This document shows, piece after piece, positions 36,794-50,366 of a stretch of DNA of 64,000 nucleotides (its first letter is position 1; every line of letters begins with the position of its first letter). The notes below the pieces were generated by a model. It was not told the origin of the DNA and made no database searches. It saw only the letters and a list, made by a program, of their open reading frames with translations. A program made the position numbers and the translations under genes. Origin of the DNA: Lasioglossum baleicum (Eukaryota; Arthropoda; Insecta; Hymenoptera; Halictidae); assembly GCF_051020765.1 (NCBI RefSeq), contig NW_027469319.1, positions 62,001-126,000 of the forward strand, written 5' to 3'.

Positions 36794-38690
36794 ATGCGTT
36801 ATGCGTTATGGGTTATGCGTTATGCGTTATGCGTTATGCGTTATGCGTTATGCGTTATGCGTTATGCGTTATGCGTTATGCGTTATGCGTTATGCGTTAT
36901 GCATTATGCGTTATGCGTTATCCGTTATGCGTTATGCGTTATGCGTTATGCGAAATGCGACATGCGTTAAGCGTTATGCGTTATGCATTATGCGTTATCC
37001 GTTATGCGTTATGCGTTATGCGTAATGCGTTATGAGTAATGTGTCATGCGTTATGCGTTATTCGTTAAGCGTTATGCTTTATGCGTTATGCGTTATGCGT
37101 TATGCGTTATGCGTTATGCGTTATGCGTTATGCGTTATGCGTTATGCGTTATGCGTTATGCGTTATGCGTTATGCGTTATGCGTTATGCGTTATGCGTTA
37201 TGCGTTATGCGTTATGCGTTATGCGTTATGCGTTATGCGTTATGCGTTATGCGTTATGCGTTATGCGTTATGCGTTATGCGTTATGCGTTATGCGTTATG
37301 CGTTATGCGTTATGCGTTATGCGTTATGCGTTATGCGTTATGCGTTATGCGTTATGCGTTATGCGTTATGCGTTATGCGTTATGCGTTATGCGTTATGCG
37401 TTATGCGTTATGCGTTATGCGTTATGCGTTATGCGTTATGCGTTATGCGTTATGCGTTATGCGTTATGCGTTATGCGTTATGCGTTATGCGTTATGCGTT
37501 ATGCGTTATGACTTTTTCATTGAGCGTTATGCGTTATGCGTAATGCGTTATGCGTTATCCGTTATGCATTATGCGTTATGCGTTATCCGTTATGCGTTAT
37601 GCGTTATGCGATATGCGTCATGCGTTAAGCGTTATGCGTTATGCATTATGCGTTATCCGTTATGCGTTATGCGTTATGCGTAATGCGTTATGAGTAATGT
37701 GTCATGCGTTATGCGTTATGCGTTATTCGTTAAGCGTTATGCTTTATGCGTTATGCGTTATGCGTTATGCGTTATGCGTTATGCGTTATGCGTCATGCGT
37801 CATGCGTAATGCGTTATGCGTTATGCGTTATGCGTTATGCGTTATGCGTTATGCGTTATGCGTTATGCGTTATGCGTTATGCGTTATGCGTTATGCGTTA
37901 TGCGTTATGCGTTATGCGTTATGCGTTATGCGTTATCCGTTATGCGTTACGGGTTATGCGTTATGCGTTATGCGTTATGCGTTATGCGTTATGCGTTATG
38001 CGTTATGCGTTATGCGTTATGCGTTATGCGTTATGCGTTATGCGTTATGCGTTATGCGTTATGCGTTATGCGTTATGCGTTATGCGTTATGCGTTATGCG
38101 TTATGCGTTATGGGTTATGCGTTATGCGTTATGCGTTAAGCATTAAGCATTATGACTTTTTCATTGAGCGTTATGCGTTATGACTTTTCCATTGAGCGTT
38201 ATGCGTTATTCGTTATGGGTTATGCGTTATGCGTTATGGGTTATGCGTTATGCGTTATGCGTTATGCGTTATGCGTTATGCGTTATGCGTTATGCGTTAT
38301 GCGTTATCCGTTATGCGTTACGCGTTATGCGTTATGCGTTATGCGTTATGCGTTATGCGTTATGCGTTATCCGTTATGCGTTACGCGTTATGCGTTATGC
38401 GTTATGCGTTATGCGTTATGCGTTATGCGTTATGCGTTATGCGTTATGCGTTATGCGTTATGCGTTACGCGTTATGCGTTATGCGTTATGCGTTATGCGT
38501 TATGCGTTATGCGTTATCCGTTATGCGTTATGCGTTATGCGTTATGCGTTATGCGTTATGCGTTATGCGTTATGCGTTATGCGTTATGCGTTATGCGTTA
38601 TGCGTTATGCGTTATGACTTTTTCATTGAGCGTTATGCGTTATGCGTAATGCGTTATGCATTATGCGTTATGCGTTATGCGTAATGCGTT

Positions 38691-40853
38691 ATGAGTAATG
38701 TGTCATGCGTTATGCGTTATGGACTATGCTTTATGCGTTATGCGTTATGGGTTATCCGTTATGCGTCATGCGTTATCCGTTATGCGTTATGCGTTATGCG
38801 TTATGCGTTATGCGTTATGCGTTATGCGTTATGCGTTATGCGTTATGCGTTATGCGTTATGCGTTATGCGTTATGCGTTATGCGTTATGCGTTATGCGTT
38901 ATGCGTTATGCGTTATGCGTTATGCGTTATGCGTTATGCGTTATGCGTTATGCGTTATGCGTTATGCGTTATGGGTTATGCGTTATGCGTTATGCGTTAT
39001 GCGTTATGCGTTATGCGTTATGCGTTATGCGTTATGCGTTATGCGTTATGGGTTATGCGTTATGCGTTATGCGTTAAGCATTAAGCATTATGACTTTTTC
39101 ATTGAGCGTTATGCGTTATGACTTTTCCATTGAGCGTTATGCGTTATGCGTTATGCGTTATGCGTTATGCGTTATGCGTTATGCGTTATGCGTTATGCGT
39201 TATGCGTTATGCGTTATGCGTTATGCGTTATGCGTTATGCGTTATGCGTTATGCGTTATGCGTTATGCGTTATGCGTTATGCGTTATGCGTTATGCGTTA
39301 TGCGTTATGCGTTATGCGTTATGCGTTATGCGTTATGCGTTATGCGTTATGCGTTATGCGTTATGCGTTATGCGTTATGACTTTTTCATTGAGCGTTATG
39401 CGTTATGCGTAATGCGTTATGCGTTATGCGTTATGCATTATGCGTTATGCGTTATCCGTTATGCGTTATGCGTTATGCGTTATGCGATATGCGTCATGCG
39501 TTAAGCGTTATGCGTTATGCATTATGCGTTATCCGTTATGCGTTATGCGTTATGCGTAATGCGTTATGAGTAATGTGTCATGCGTTATGCGTTATGCGTT
39601 ATTCGTTAAGCGTTATGCTTTATGCGTTATGCGTTATGCGTTATGCGTTATGCGTTATGCGTTATGCGTTATGCGTTATGCGTCATGCGTCATGCGTAAT
39701 GCGTTATGCGTTATGCGTTATGCGTTATGCGTTATGCGTTATGCGTTATGCGTTATGCGTTATGCGTTATGCGTTATGCGTTATGCGTTATGCGTTATGC
39801 GTTATCCGTTATGCGTTACGGGTTATGCGTTATGCGTTATGCGTTATGCGTTATGCGTTATGCGTTATGCGTTATGCGTTATGCGTTATGCGTTATGCGT
39901 TATGCGTTATGCGTTATGCGTTATGCGTTATGCGTTATGCGTTATGCGTCATGCGTCATGCGTAATGCGTTATGCGTTATGCGTTATGCGTTATGCGTTA
40001 TGCGTTATGCGTTATGCGTTATGCGTTATGCGTTATGCGTTATGCGTTATGCGTTATGCGTTATGCGTTATGCGTTATGCGTTATGCGTTATCCGTTATG
40101 CGTTACGGGTTATGCGTTATGCGTTATGCGTTATGCGTTATGCGTTATGCGTTATGCGTTATGCGTTATGCGTTATGCGTTATGCGTTATGCGTTATGCG
40201 TTATGCGTTATGCGTTATGCGTTATGCGTTATGCGTTATGCGTTATGCGTTATGCGTTATGCGTTATGCGTTATGGGTTATGCGTTATGCGTTATGCGTT
40301 AAGCATTAAGCATTATGACTTTTTCATTGAGCGTTATGCGTTATGACTTTTCCATTGAGCGTTATGCGTTATTCGTTATGGGTTATGCGTTATGCGTTAT
40401 GGGTTATGCGTTATGCGTTATGCGTTATGCGTTATGCGTTATGCGTTATGCGTTATGCGTTATGCGTTATCCGTTATGCGTTACGCGTTATGCGTTATGC
40501 GTTATGCGTTATGCGTTATGCGTTATGCGTTATCCGTTATGCGTTACGCGTTATGCGTTATGCGTTATGCGTTATGCGTTATGCGTTATGCGTTATGCGT
40601 TATGCGTTATGCGTTATGCGTTATGCGTTACGCGTTATGCGTTATGCGTTATGCGTTATGCGTTATGCGTTATGCGTTATCCGTTATGCGTTATGCGTTA
40701 TGCGTTATGCGTTATGCGTTATGCGTTATGCGTTATGCGTTATGCGTTATGCGTTATGCGTTATGCGTTATGCGTTATGACTTTTTCATTGAGCGTTATG
40801 CGTTATGCGTAATGCGTTATGCATTATGCGTTATGCGTTATGCGTAATGCGTT
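38691..40853 (+). repeat. 2-kb G1-G2 unit, copy a (2,163 bp)
   Basis: Order G1, ATGGGTT twice, B (tail-less), C, F, G2, ATGCGTC pair, ATCCGTT/ACGGGTT, ATGGGTT, B, C. It carries an internal duplication absent from its neighbour: the ATGCGTC-ATGCGTC-ATGCGTA cluster recurs 266 bases on (bases 39684 and 39950) and the ACGGGTT 287 bases on (39818 and 40105). Confidence 0.85.
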
Positions 40854-42827
40854 ATGAGTAATGTGTCATGCGTTATGCGTTATGGACTATGCTTTATGCG
40901 TTATGCGTTATGGGTTATCCGTTATGCGTCATGCGTTATCCGTTATGCGTTATGCGTTATGCGTTATGCGTTATGCGTTATGCGTTATGCGTTATGCGTT
41001 ATGCGTTATGCGTTATGCGTTATGCGTTATGCGTTATGCGTTATGCGTTATGCGTTATGCGTTATGCGTTATGCGTTATGCGTTATGCGTTATGCGTTAT
41101 GCGTTATGCGTTATGCGTTATGCGTTATGCGTTATGGGTTATGCGTTATGCGTTATGCGTTATGCGTTATGCGTTATGCGTTATGCGTTATGCGTTATGC
41201 GTTATGCGTTATGGGTTATGCGTTATGCGTTATGCGTTAAGCATTAAGCATTATGACTTTTTCATTGAGCGTTATGCGTTATGACTTTTCCATTGAGCGT
41301 TATGCGTTATGCGTTATGCGTTATGCGTTATGCGTTATGCGTTATGCGTTATGCGTTATGCGTTATGCGTTATGCGTTATGCGTTATGCGTTATGCGTTA
41401 TGCGTTATGCGTTATGCGTTATGCGTTATGCGTTATGCGTTATGCGTTATGCGTTATGCGTTATGCGTTATGCGTTATGCGTTATGCGTTATGCGTTATG
41501 CGTTATGCGTTATGCGTTATGCGTTATGCGTTATGCGTTATGCGTTATGCGTTATGACTTTTTCATTGAGCGTTATGCGTTATGCGTAATGCGTTATGCG
41601 TTATGCGTTATGCATTATGCGTTATGCGTTATCCGTTATGCGTTATGCGTTATGCGTTATGCGATATGCGTCATGCGTTAAGCGTTATGCGTTATGCATT
41701 ATGCGTTATCCGTTATGCGTTATGCGTTATGCGTAATGCGTTATGAGTAATGTGTCATGCGTTATGCGTTATGCGTTATTCGTTAAGCGTTATGCTTTAT
41801 GCGTTATGCGTTATGCGTTATGCGTTATGCGTTATGCGTTATGCGTTATGCGTTATGCGTCATGCGTCATGCGTAATGCGTTATGCGTTATGCGTTATGC
41901 GTTATGCGTTATGCGTTATGCGTTATGCGTTATGCGTTATGCGTTATGCGTTATGCGTTATGCGTTATGCGTTATGCGTTATCCGTTATGCGTTACGGGT
42001 TATGCGTTATGCGTTATGCGTTATGCGTTATGCGTTATGCGTTATGCGTTATGCGTTATGCGTTATGCGTTATGCGTTATGCGTTATGCGTTATGCGTTA
42101 TGCGTTATGCGTTATGCGTTATGCGTTATGCGTTATGCGTTATGCGTTATGCGTTATGCGTTATGCGTTATGCGTTATGCGTTATGCGTTATGCGTTATG
42201 CGTTATGCGTTATGGGTTATGCGTTATGCGTTATGCGTTATGCGTTAAGCATTAAGCATTATGACTTTTTCATTGAGCGTTATGCGTTATGACTTTTCCA
42301 TTGAGCGTTATGCGTTATTCGTTATGGGTTATGCGTTATGCGTTATGGGTTATGCGTTATGCGTTATGCGTTATGCGTTATGCGTTATGCGTTATGCGTT
42401 ATGCGTTATGCGTTATCCGTTATGCGTTACGCGTTATGCGTTATGCGTTATGCGTTATGCGTTATGCGTTATGCGTTATCCGTTATGCGTTACGCGTTAT
42501 GCGTTATGCGTTATGCGTTATGCGTTATGCGTTATGCGTTATGCGTTATGCGTTATGCGTTATGCGTTATGCGTTACGCGTTATGCGTTATGCGTTATGC
42601 GTTATGCGTTATGCGTTATGCGTTATCCGTTATGCGTTATGCGTTATGCGTTATGCGTTATGCGTTATGCGTTATGCGTTATGCGTTATGCGTTATGCGT
42701 TATGCGTTATGCGTTATGCGTTATGCGTTATGCGTTATGCGTTATGCGTTATGACTTTTTCATTGAGCGTTATGCGTTATGCGTAATGCGTTATGCATTA
42801 TGCGTTATGCGTTATGCGTAATGCGTT
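40854..42827 (+). repeat. 2-kb G1-G2 unit, copy b (1,974 bp)
   Basis: Same order as copy a: G1 40854, B 41253, C 41554, G2 41743, one ATCCGTT/ACGGGTT cluster, B 42261, C 42751. It is shorter mainly because it lacks the internal 266-287-base duplication of copy a. The unit at 48344-50366 is the counterpart in the second 9.5-kb copy. Confidence 0.85.
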
Positions 42828-45800
42828 ATGAGTAATGTGTCATGCGTTATGCGTTATGGACTATGCTTTATGCGTTATGCGTTATGGGTTATCCGTTATG
42901 CGTCATGCGTTATCCGTTATGCGTTATGCGTTATGCGTTATGCGTTATGCGTTATGCGTTATGCGTTATGCGTTATGCGTTATGCGTTATGCGTTATGCG
43001 TTATGCGTTATGCGTTATGCGTTATGCGTTATGCGTTATGCGTTATGCGTTATGCGTTATGCGTTATGCGTTATGCGTTATGCGTTATGCGTTATGCGTT
43101 ATGCGTTATGCGTTATGCGTTATGCGTTATGCGTTATGGGTTATGCGTTATGCGTTATGCGTTATGCGTTATGCGTTATGCGTTATGCGTTATGCGTTAT
43201 GCGTTATGCGTTATGCGTTATGCGTTATGGGTTATGCGTTATGCGTTATGCGTTAAGCATTAAGCATTATGACTTTTTCATTGAGCGTTATGCGTTATGA
43301 CTTTTCCATTGAGCGTTATGCGTTATGCGTTATGCGTTATGCGTTATGCGTTATGCGTTATGCGTTATGCGTTATGCGTTATGCGTTATGCGTTATGCGT
43401 TATGCGTTATGCGTTATGCGTTATTCGTTATGCGTTATGCGTTATGCGTTATGCGTTATGCGTTATGCGATGTGCGTTATGCGTTATGCGTTATGCGTTA
43501 TGCGTTATGCGTTATGCGTTATGCGTTATGCGTTATGCGTTATGCGTTATGCGTTATGCGTTATGCGTTATGCGTTATGCGTTATGCGTTATGCGTTATG
43601 CGTTATGCGTTATGCGTTATGCGTTATGCGTTATGCGTTAAGCATTATGACTTTTTCATTGAGCGTTATGCGTTATGACTTTTCCATTGAGCGTTATGCG
43701 TTATTCGTTATGGGTTATGCGTTATGCGTTATGGGTCATGCATTATGCGTTATGCGTTATTCGTTAAGCGTTATGCTTTATGCGTTATGCGTTATTCGTT
43801 ATGCGTTATGCGTTATGCGTTATGCGTTATGCGTTATGCGTTATGCGTTATGCGATATGCGTTATGCGTTATGCGTTATGCGTTACGCGTTATGCGTTAT
43901 GCGTTATGCGTTATGCGTTATGCGTTATGCGTTATGCGTTATGCGTTATTCGTTATGCGTTATGCGTTATGCGTTATGCGTTATGCGTTATGCGATGTGC
44001 GTTATGCGTTATGCGTTATGCGTTATGCGTTATGCGTTATGCGTTATGCGTTATGCGTTATGCGTTAAGCATTATGACTTTTTCATTGAGCGTTATGCGT
44101 TATGACTTTTCCATTGAGCGTTATGCGTTATTCGTTATGGGTTATGCGTTATGCGTTAAGCATTATGACTTTTTCATTGAGCGTTATGCGTTATGACTTT
44201 TCCATTGAGCGTTATGCGTTATTCGTTATGGGTTATGCGTTATGCGTTATGGGTTATGCGTTATGCGTTATGCGTTATGCGTTATGCGTTATGCATTATG
44301 CGTTATGCGTTATCCGTTATGCGTTATGCGTTATGCGTTATGCGTTATGCGATATGCGTCATGCGTTAAGCGTTATGCGTTATGCATTATGCGTTATCCG
44401 TTATGCGTTATGCGTTATGCGTAATGCGTTATGAGTAATGTGTCATGCGTTATGCGTTATGCGTTATGCGTTATGCGTTATGCGTTATGCATTATGCGTT
44501 ATGCGTTATCCGTTATGCGTTATGCGTTATGCGTTATGCGTTATGCGATATGCGTCATGCGTTAAGCGTTATGCGTTATGCATTATGCGTTATCCGTTAT
44601 GCGTTATGCGTTATGCGTTATGCGTTATGCGTTATGCGTTATGCGTTATGCGTTATGCGTTACGCGTTACGCGTTATGCGTTATGCGTTATGCGTTATGC
44701 GTTATGCGTTATGCGTTATGCGTTATGCGTTATGTGTTATGCGTTATGCGTTAAGCGTTATACGTTATGCGTTATGCGTTATGTGTTATGCGTTATGCGT
44801 TATGTGTTATGCGTTGTGCTTTACGGGTTATGCGATATGCGTTATGCGTTATGACTTTTTCATTGAACGTTATGCGTTATGCGATATGCGTTATGCGTTA
44901 TGCGTTATGCGTTATGCGTTATGCGTTATGCGTTATGCGTTATGCGTTATGCGTTATGCGTTATGCGTTATGCGTTATGCGTTATGCGTTATGCGTTATG
45001 CGTTATGCGTTATGCGTTATGCGTTATGCGTTATGCGTTATGCGTTATGCGTTATGCGTTATGCGTTATGCGTTATGCGTTATGCGTTATGCGTTATGCG
45101 TTATGCGTTATGCGTTATGCGTTATGCGTTATGCGTTATGCGTTATTCGTTATGCGTTATGCGTTATGCGTTATGCGTTATGCGTTATGCGATGTGCGTT
45201 ATGCGTTATGCGTTATGCGTTATGCGTTATGCGTTATGCGTTATGCGTTATGCGTTATGCGTTATGCGTTATGCGTTATGCGTTATGCGTTATGCGTTAT
45301 GCGTTAAGCATTATGACTTTTTCATTGAGCGTTATGCGTTATGACTTTTCCATTGAGCGTTATGCGTTATTCGTTATGGGTTATGCGTTATGCGTTATGG
45401 GTTATGCGTTATGCGTTATGCGTTATGCGTTATGCGTTATGCGTTATGCGTTATGCGTTATGCGTTATGCGTTATGCGTTATGCGTTATGCGTTATGCGT
45501 TATGCGTTATGCGTTATGCGTTATGCGTTATGCGTTATGCGTTATGCGTTATGCGTTATGCGTTATGCGTTATGCGTTAAGCATTATGACTTTTTCATTG
45601 AGCGTTATGCGTTATGACTTTTCCATTGAGCGTTATGCGTTATTCGTTATGGGTTATGCGTTATGCGTTAAGCATTATGACTTTTTCATTGAGCGTTATG
45701 CGTTATGACTTTTCCATTGAGCGTTATGCGTTATTCGTTATGGGTTATGCGTTATGCGTTATGGGTTATGCGTTATGCGTTATGCGTTATGCGTTATGCG

Positions 45801-46292
45801 TTATGCGTTATGCATTATGCGTTATGCGTTATCCGTTATGCGTTATGCGTTATGCGTTATGCGTTATGCGATATGCGTCATGCGTTAAGCGTTATGCGTT
45901 ATGCATTATGCGTTATCCGTTATGCGTTATGCGTTATGCGTAATGCGTTATGAGTAATGTGTCATGCGTTATGCGTTATGCGTTATGCGTTATGCGTTAT
46001 GCGTTATGCATTATGCGTTATGCGTTATCCGTTATGCGTTATGCGTTATGCGTTATGCGTTATGCGATATGCGTCATGCGTTAAGCGTTATGCGTTATGC
46101 ATTATGCGTTATCCGTTATGCGTTATGCGTTATGCGTAATGCGTTATGAGTAATGTGTCATGCGTTATGCGTTATGCGTTATGCGTTATGCGTTATGCGT
46201 TATGCGTTATGCGTTATGCGTTATGCGTTACGCGTTACGCGTTATGCGTTATGCGTTATGCGTTATGCGTTATGCGTTATGCGTTATGCGTT

Positions 46293-46369
46293 ATGTGTTA
46301 TGCGTTATGCGTTAAGCGTTATACGTTATGCGTTATGCGTTATGTGTTATGCGTTATGCGTTATGTGTT
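46293..46369 (+). repeat. Block A2 lacking its core (truncated copy 2)
   Basis: This has the same structure as the block at 36717, offset by 9,576 bases (1,368 units), including the following ATGGGTT. The truncation therefore predates the 9.5-kb duplication. Confidence 0.85.
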
Positions 46370-48343
46370 ATGCGTTATGCGTTATGGGTTATGCGTTATG
46401 CGTTATGCGTTATGCGTTATGCGTTATGCGTTATGCGTTATGCGTTATGCGTTATGCGTTATGCGTTATGCGTTATGCGTTATGCATTATGCGTTATGCG
46501 TTATCCGTTATGCGTTATGCGTTATGCGTTATGCGAAATGCGACATGCGTTAAGCGTTATGCGTTATGCATTATGCGTTATCCGTTATGCGTTATGCGTT
46601 ATGCGTAATGCGTTATGAGTAATGTGTCATGCGTTATGCGTTATTCGTTAAGCGTTATGCTTTATGCGTTATGCGTTATGCGTTATGCGTTATGCGTTAT
46701 GCGTTATGCGTTATGCGTTATGCGTTATGCGTTATGCGTTATGCGTTATGCGTTATGCGTTATGCGTTATGCGTTATGCGTTATGCGTTATGCGTTATGC
46801 GTTATGCGTTATGCGTTATGCGTTATGCGTTATGCGTTATGCGTTATGCGTTATGCGTTATGCGTTATGCGTTATGCGTTATGCGTTATGCGTTATGCGT
46901 TATGCGTTATGCGTTATGCGTTATGCGTTATGCGTTATGCGTTATGCGTTATGCGTTATGCGTTATGCGTTATGCGTTATGCGTTATGCGTTATGCGTTA
47001 TGCGTTATGCGTTATGCGTTATGCGTTATGCGTTATGCGTTATGCGTTATGCGTTATGCGTTATGCGTTATGCGTTATGCGTTATGCGTTATGCGTTATG
47101 CGTTATGCGTTATGCGTTATGCGTTATGCGTTATGCGTTATGACTTTTTCATTGAGCGTTATGCGTTATGCGTAATGCGTTATGCGTTATCCGTTATGCA
47201 TTATGCGTTATGCGTTATCCGTTATGCGTTATGCGTTATGCGTTATGCGATATGCGTCATGCGTTAAGCGTTATGCGTTATGCATTATGCGTTATCCGTT
47301 ATGCGTTATGCGTTATGCGTAATGCGTTATGAGTAATGTGTCATGCGTTATGCGTTATGCGTTATTCGTTAAGCGTTATGCTTTATGCGTTATGCGTTAT
47401 GCGTTATGCGTTATGCGTTATGCGTTATGCGTCATGCGTCATGCGTAATGCGTTATGCGTTATGCGTTATGCGTTATGCGTTATGCGTTATGCGTTATGC
47501 GTTATGCGTTATGCGTTATGCGTTATGCGTTATGCGTTATGCGTTATGCGTTATGCGTTATGCGTTATCCGTTATGCGTTACGGGTTATGCGTTATGCGT
47601 TATGCGTTATGCGTTATGCGTTATGCGTTATGCGTTATGCGTTATGCGTTATGCGTTATGCGTTATGCGTTATGCGTTATGCGTTATGCGTTATGCGTTA
47701 TGCGTTATGCGTTATGCGTTATGCGTTATGCGTTATGCGTTATGCGTTATGCGTTATGCGTTATGGGTTATGCGTTATGCGTTATGCGTTAAGCATTAAG
47801 CATTATGACTTTTTCATTGAGCGTTATGCGTTATGACTTTTCCATTGAGCGTTATGCGTTATTCGTTATGGGTTATGCGTTATGCGTTATGGGTTATGCG
47901 TTATGCGTTATGCGTTATGCGTTATGCGTTATGCGTTATGCGTTATGCGTTATGCGTTATCCGTTATGCGTTACGCGTTATGCGTTATGCGTTATGCGTT
48001 ATGCGTTATGCGTTATGCGTTATCCGTTATGCGTTACGCGTTATGCGTTATGCGTTATGCGTTATGCGTTATGCGTTATGCGTTATGCGTTATGCGTTAT
48101 GCGTTATGCGTTATGCGTTACGCGTTATGCGTTATGCGTTATGCGTTATGCGTTATGCGTTATGCGTTATCCGTTATGCGTTATGCGTTATGCGTTATGC
48201 GTTATGCGTTATGCGTTATGCGTTATGCGTTATGCGTTATGCGTTATGCGTTATGCGTTATGCGTTATGACTTTTTCATTGAGCGTTATGCGTTATGCGT
48301 AATGCGTTATGCATTATGCGTTATGCGTTATGCGTAATGCGTT

Positions 48344-50366
48344 ATGAGTAATGTGTCATGCGTTATGCGTTATGGACTATGCTTTATGCGTTATGCGTTA
48401 TGGGTTATCCGTTATGCGTCATGCGTTATCCGTTATGCGTTATGCGTTATGCGTTATGCGTTATGCGTTATGCGTTATGCGTTATGCGTTATGCGTTATG
48501 CGTTATGCGTTATGCGTTATGCGTTATGCGTTATGCGTTATGCGTTATGCGTTATGCGTTATGCGTTATGCGTTATGCGTTATGCGTTATGCGTTATGCG
48601 TTATGCGTTATGCGTTATGCGTTATGCGTTATGCGTTATGCGTTATGGGTTATGCGTTATGCGTTATGCGTTATGCGTTATGCGTTATGCGTTATGCGTT
48701 ATGCGTTATGCGTTATGCGTTATGGGTTATGCGTTATGCGTTATGCGTTAAGCATTAAGCATTATGACTTTTTCATTGAGCGTTATGCGTTATGACTTTT
48801 CCATTGAGCGTTATGCGTTATGCGTTATGCGTTATGCGTTATGCGTTATGCGTTATGCGTTATGCGTTATGCGTTATGCGTTATGCGTTATGCGTTATGC
48901 GTTATGCGTTATGCGTTATGCGTTATGCGTTATGCGTTATGCGTTATGCGTTATGCGTTATGCGTTATGCGTTATGCGTTATGCGTTATGCGTTATGCGT
49001 TATGCGTTATGCGTTATGCGTTATGCGTTATGCGTTATGCGTTATGCGTTATGCGTTATGCGTTATGCGTTATGCGTTATGCGTTATGCGTTATGCGTTA
49101 TGCGTTATGCGTTATGACTTTTTCATTGAGCGTTATGCGTTATGCGTAATGCGTTATGCGTTATGCGTTATGCATTATGCGTTATGCGTTATCCGTTATG
49201 CGTTATGCGTTATGCGTTATGCGATATGCGTCATGCGTTAAGCGTTATGCGTTATGCATTATGCGTTATCCGTTATGCGTTATGCGTTATGCGTAATGCG
49301 TTATGAGTAATGTGTCATGCGTTATGCGTTATGCGTTATTCGTTAAGCGTTATGCTTTATGCGTTATGCGTTATGCGTTATGCGTTATGCGTTATGCGTT
49401 ATGCGTTATGCGTTATGCGTCATGCGTCATGCGTAATGCGTTATGCGTTATGCGTTATGCGTTATGCGTTATGCGTTATGCGTTATGCGTTATGCGTTAT
49501 GCGTTATGCGTTATGCGTTATGCGTTATGCGTTATGCGTTATCCGTTATGCGTTACGGGTTATGCGTTATGCGTTATGCGTTATGCGTTATGCGTTATGC
49601 GTTATGCGTTATGCGTTATGCGTTATGCGTTATGCGTTATGCGTTATGCGTTATGCGTTATGCGTTATGCGTTATGCGTTATGCGTTATGCGTTATGCGT
49701 TATGCGTTATGCGTTATGCGTTATGCGTTATGCGTTATGCGTTATGCGTTATGGGTTATGCGTTATGCGTTATGCGTTATGCGTTAAGCATTAAGCATTA
49801 TGACTTTTTCATTGAGCGTTATGCGTTATGACTTTTCCATTGAGCGTTATGCGTTATTCGTTATGGGTTATGCGTTATGCGTTATGGGTTATGCGTTATG
49901 CGTTATGCGTTATGCGTTATGCGTTATGCGTTATGCGTTATGCGTTATGCGTTATCCGTTATGCGTTACGCGTTATGCGTTATGCGTTATGCGTTATGCG
50001 TTATGCGTTATGCGTTATCCGTTATGCGTTACGCGTTATGCGTTATGCGTTATGCGTTATGCGTTATGCGTTATGCGTTATGCGTTATGCGTTATGCGTT
50101 ATGCGTTATGCGTTACGCGTTATGCGTTATGCGTTATGCGTTATGCGTTATGCGTTATGCGTTATCCGTTATGCGTTATGCGTTATGCGTTATGCGTTAT
50201 GCGTTATGCGTTATGCGTTATGCGTTATGCGTTATGCGTTATGCGTTATGCGTTATGCGTTATGCGTTATGCGTTATGCGTTATGCGTTATGACTTTTTC
50301 ATTGAGCGTTATGCGTTATGCGTAATGCGTTATGCATTATGCGTTATGCGTTATGCGTAATGCGTT
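48344..50366 (+). repeat. 2-kb G1-G2 unit, copy c (2,023 bp)
   Basis: G1 48344, B 48764, C 49114, G2 49303, B 49800, C 50290. It is the only complete unit of this type in the second 9.5-kb segment. Its G1 half matches copy a (9,653 offset) while its G2 half lacks the internal duplication, as in copy b, so it looks like an a/b recombinant. Confidence 0.8.

Larger units (their letters stand above)
34211..43730 (+). repeat. 9.5-kb segmental repeat, copy 1
   Basis: Marker order: G2 34211, B pair 34561/34652, G 34918, A2 35226, B 35737, B pair 36010/36101, G 36374 and 36570, truncated A2 36717, ATGCGAA ATGCGAC near 36951, G2 37032, C 37508, G2 37690, B 38152, C 38614, G1 38691, B 39090, C 39377, G2 39566, B 40315, C 40777, G1 40854, B 41253, C 41554, G2 41743, B 42261, C 42751, G1 42828, B 43269, H 43423, B 43647. 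It contains two G1-G2 units of about 2 kb where copy 2 has one. Confidence 0.88.
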
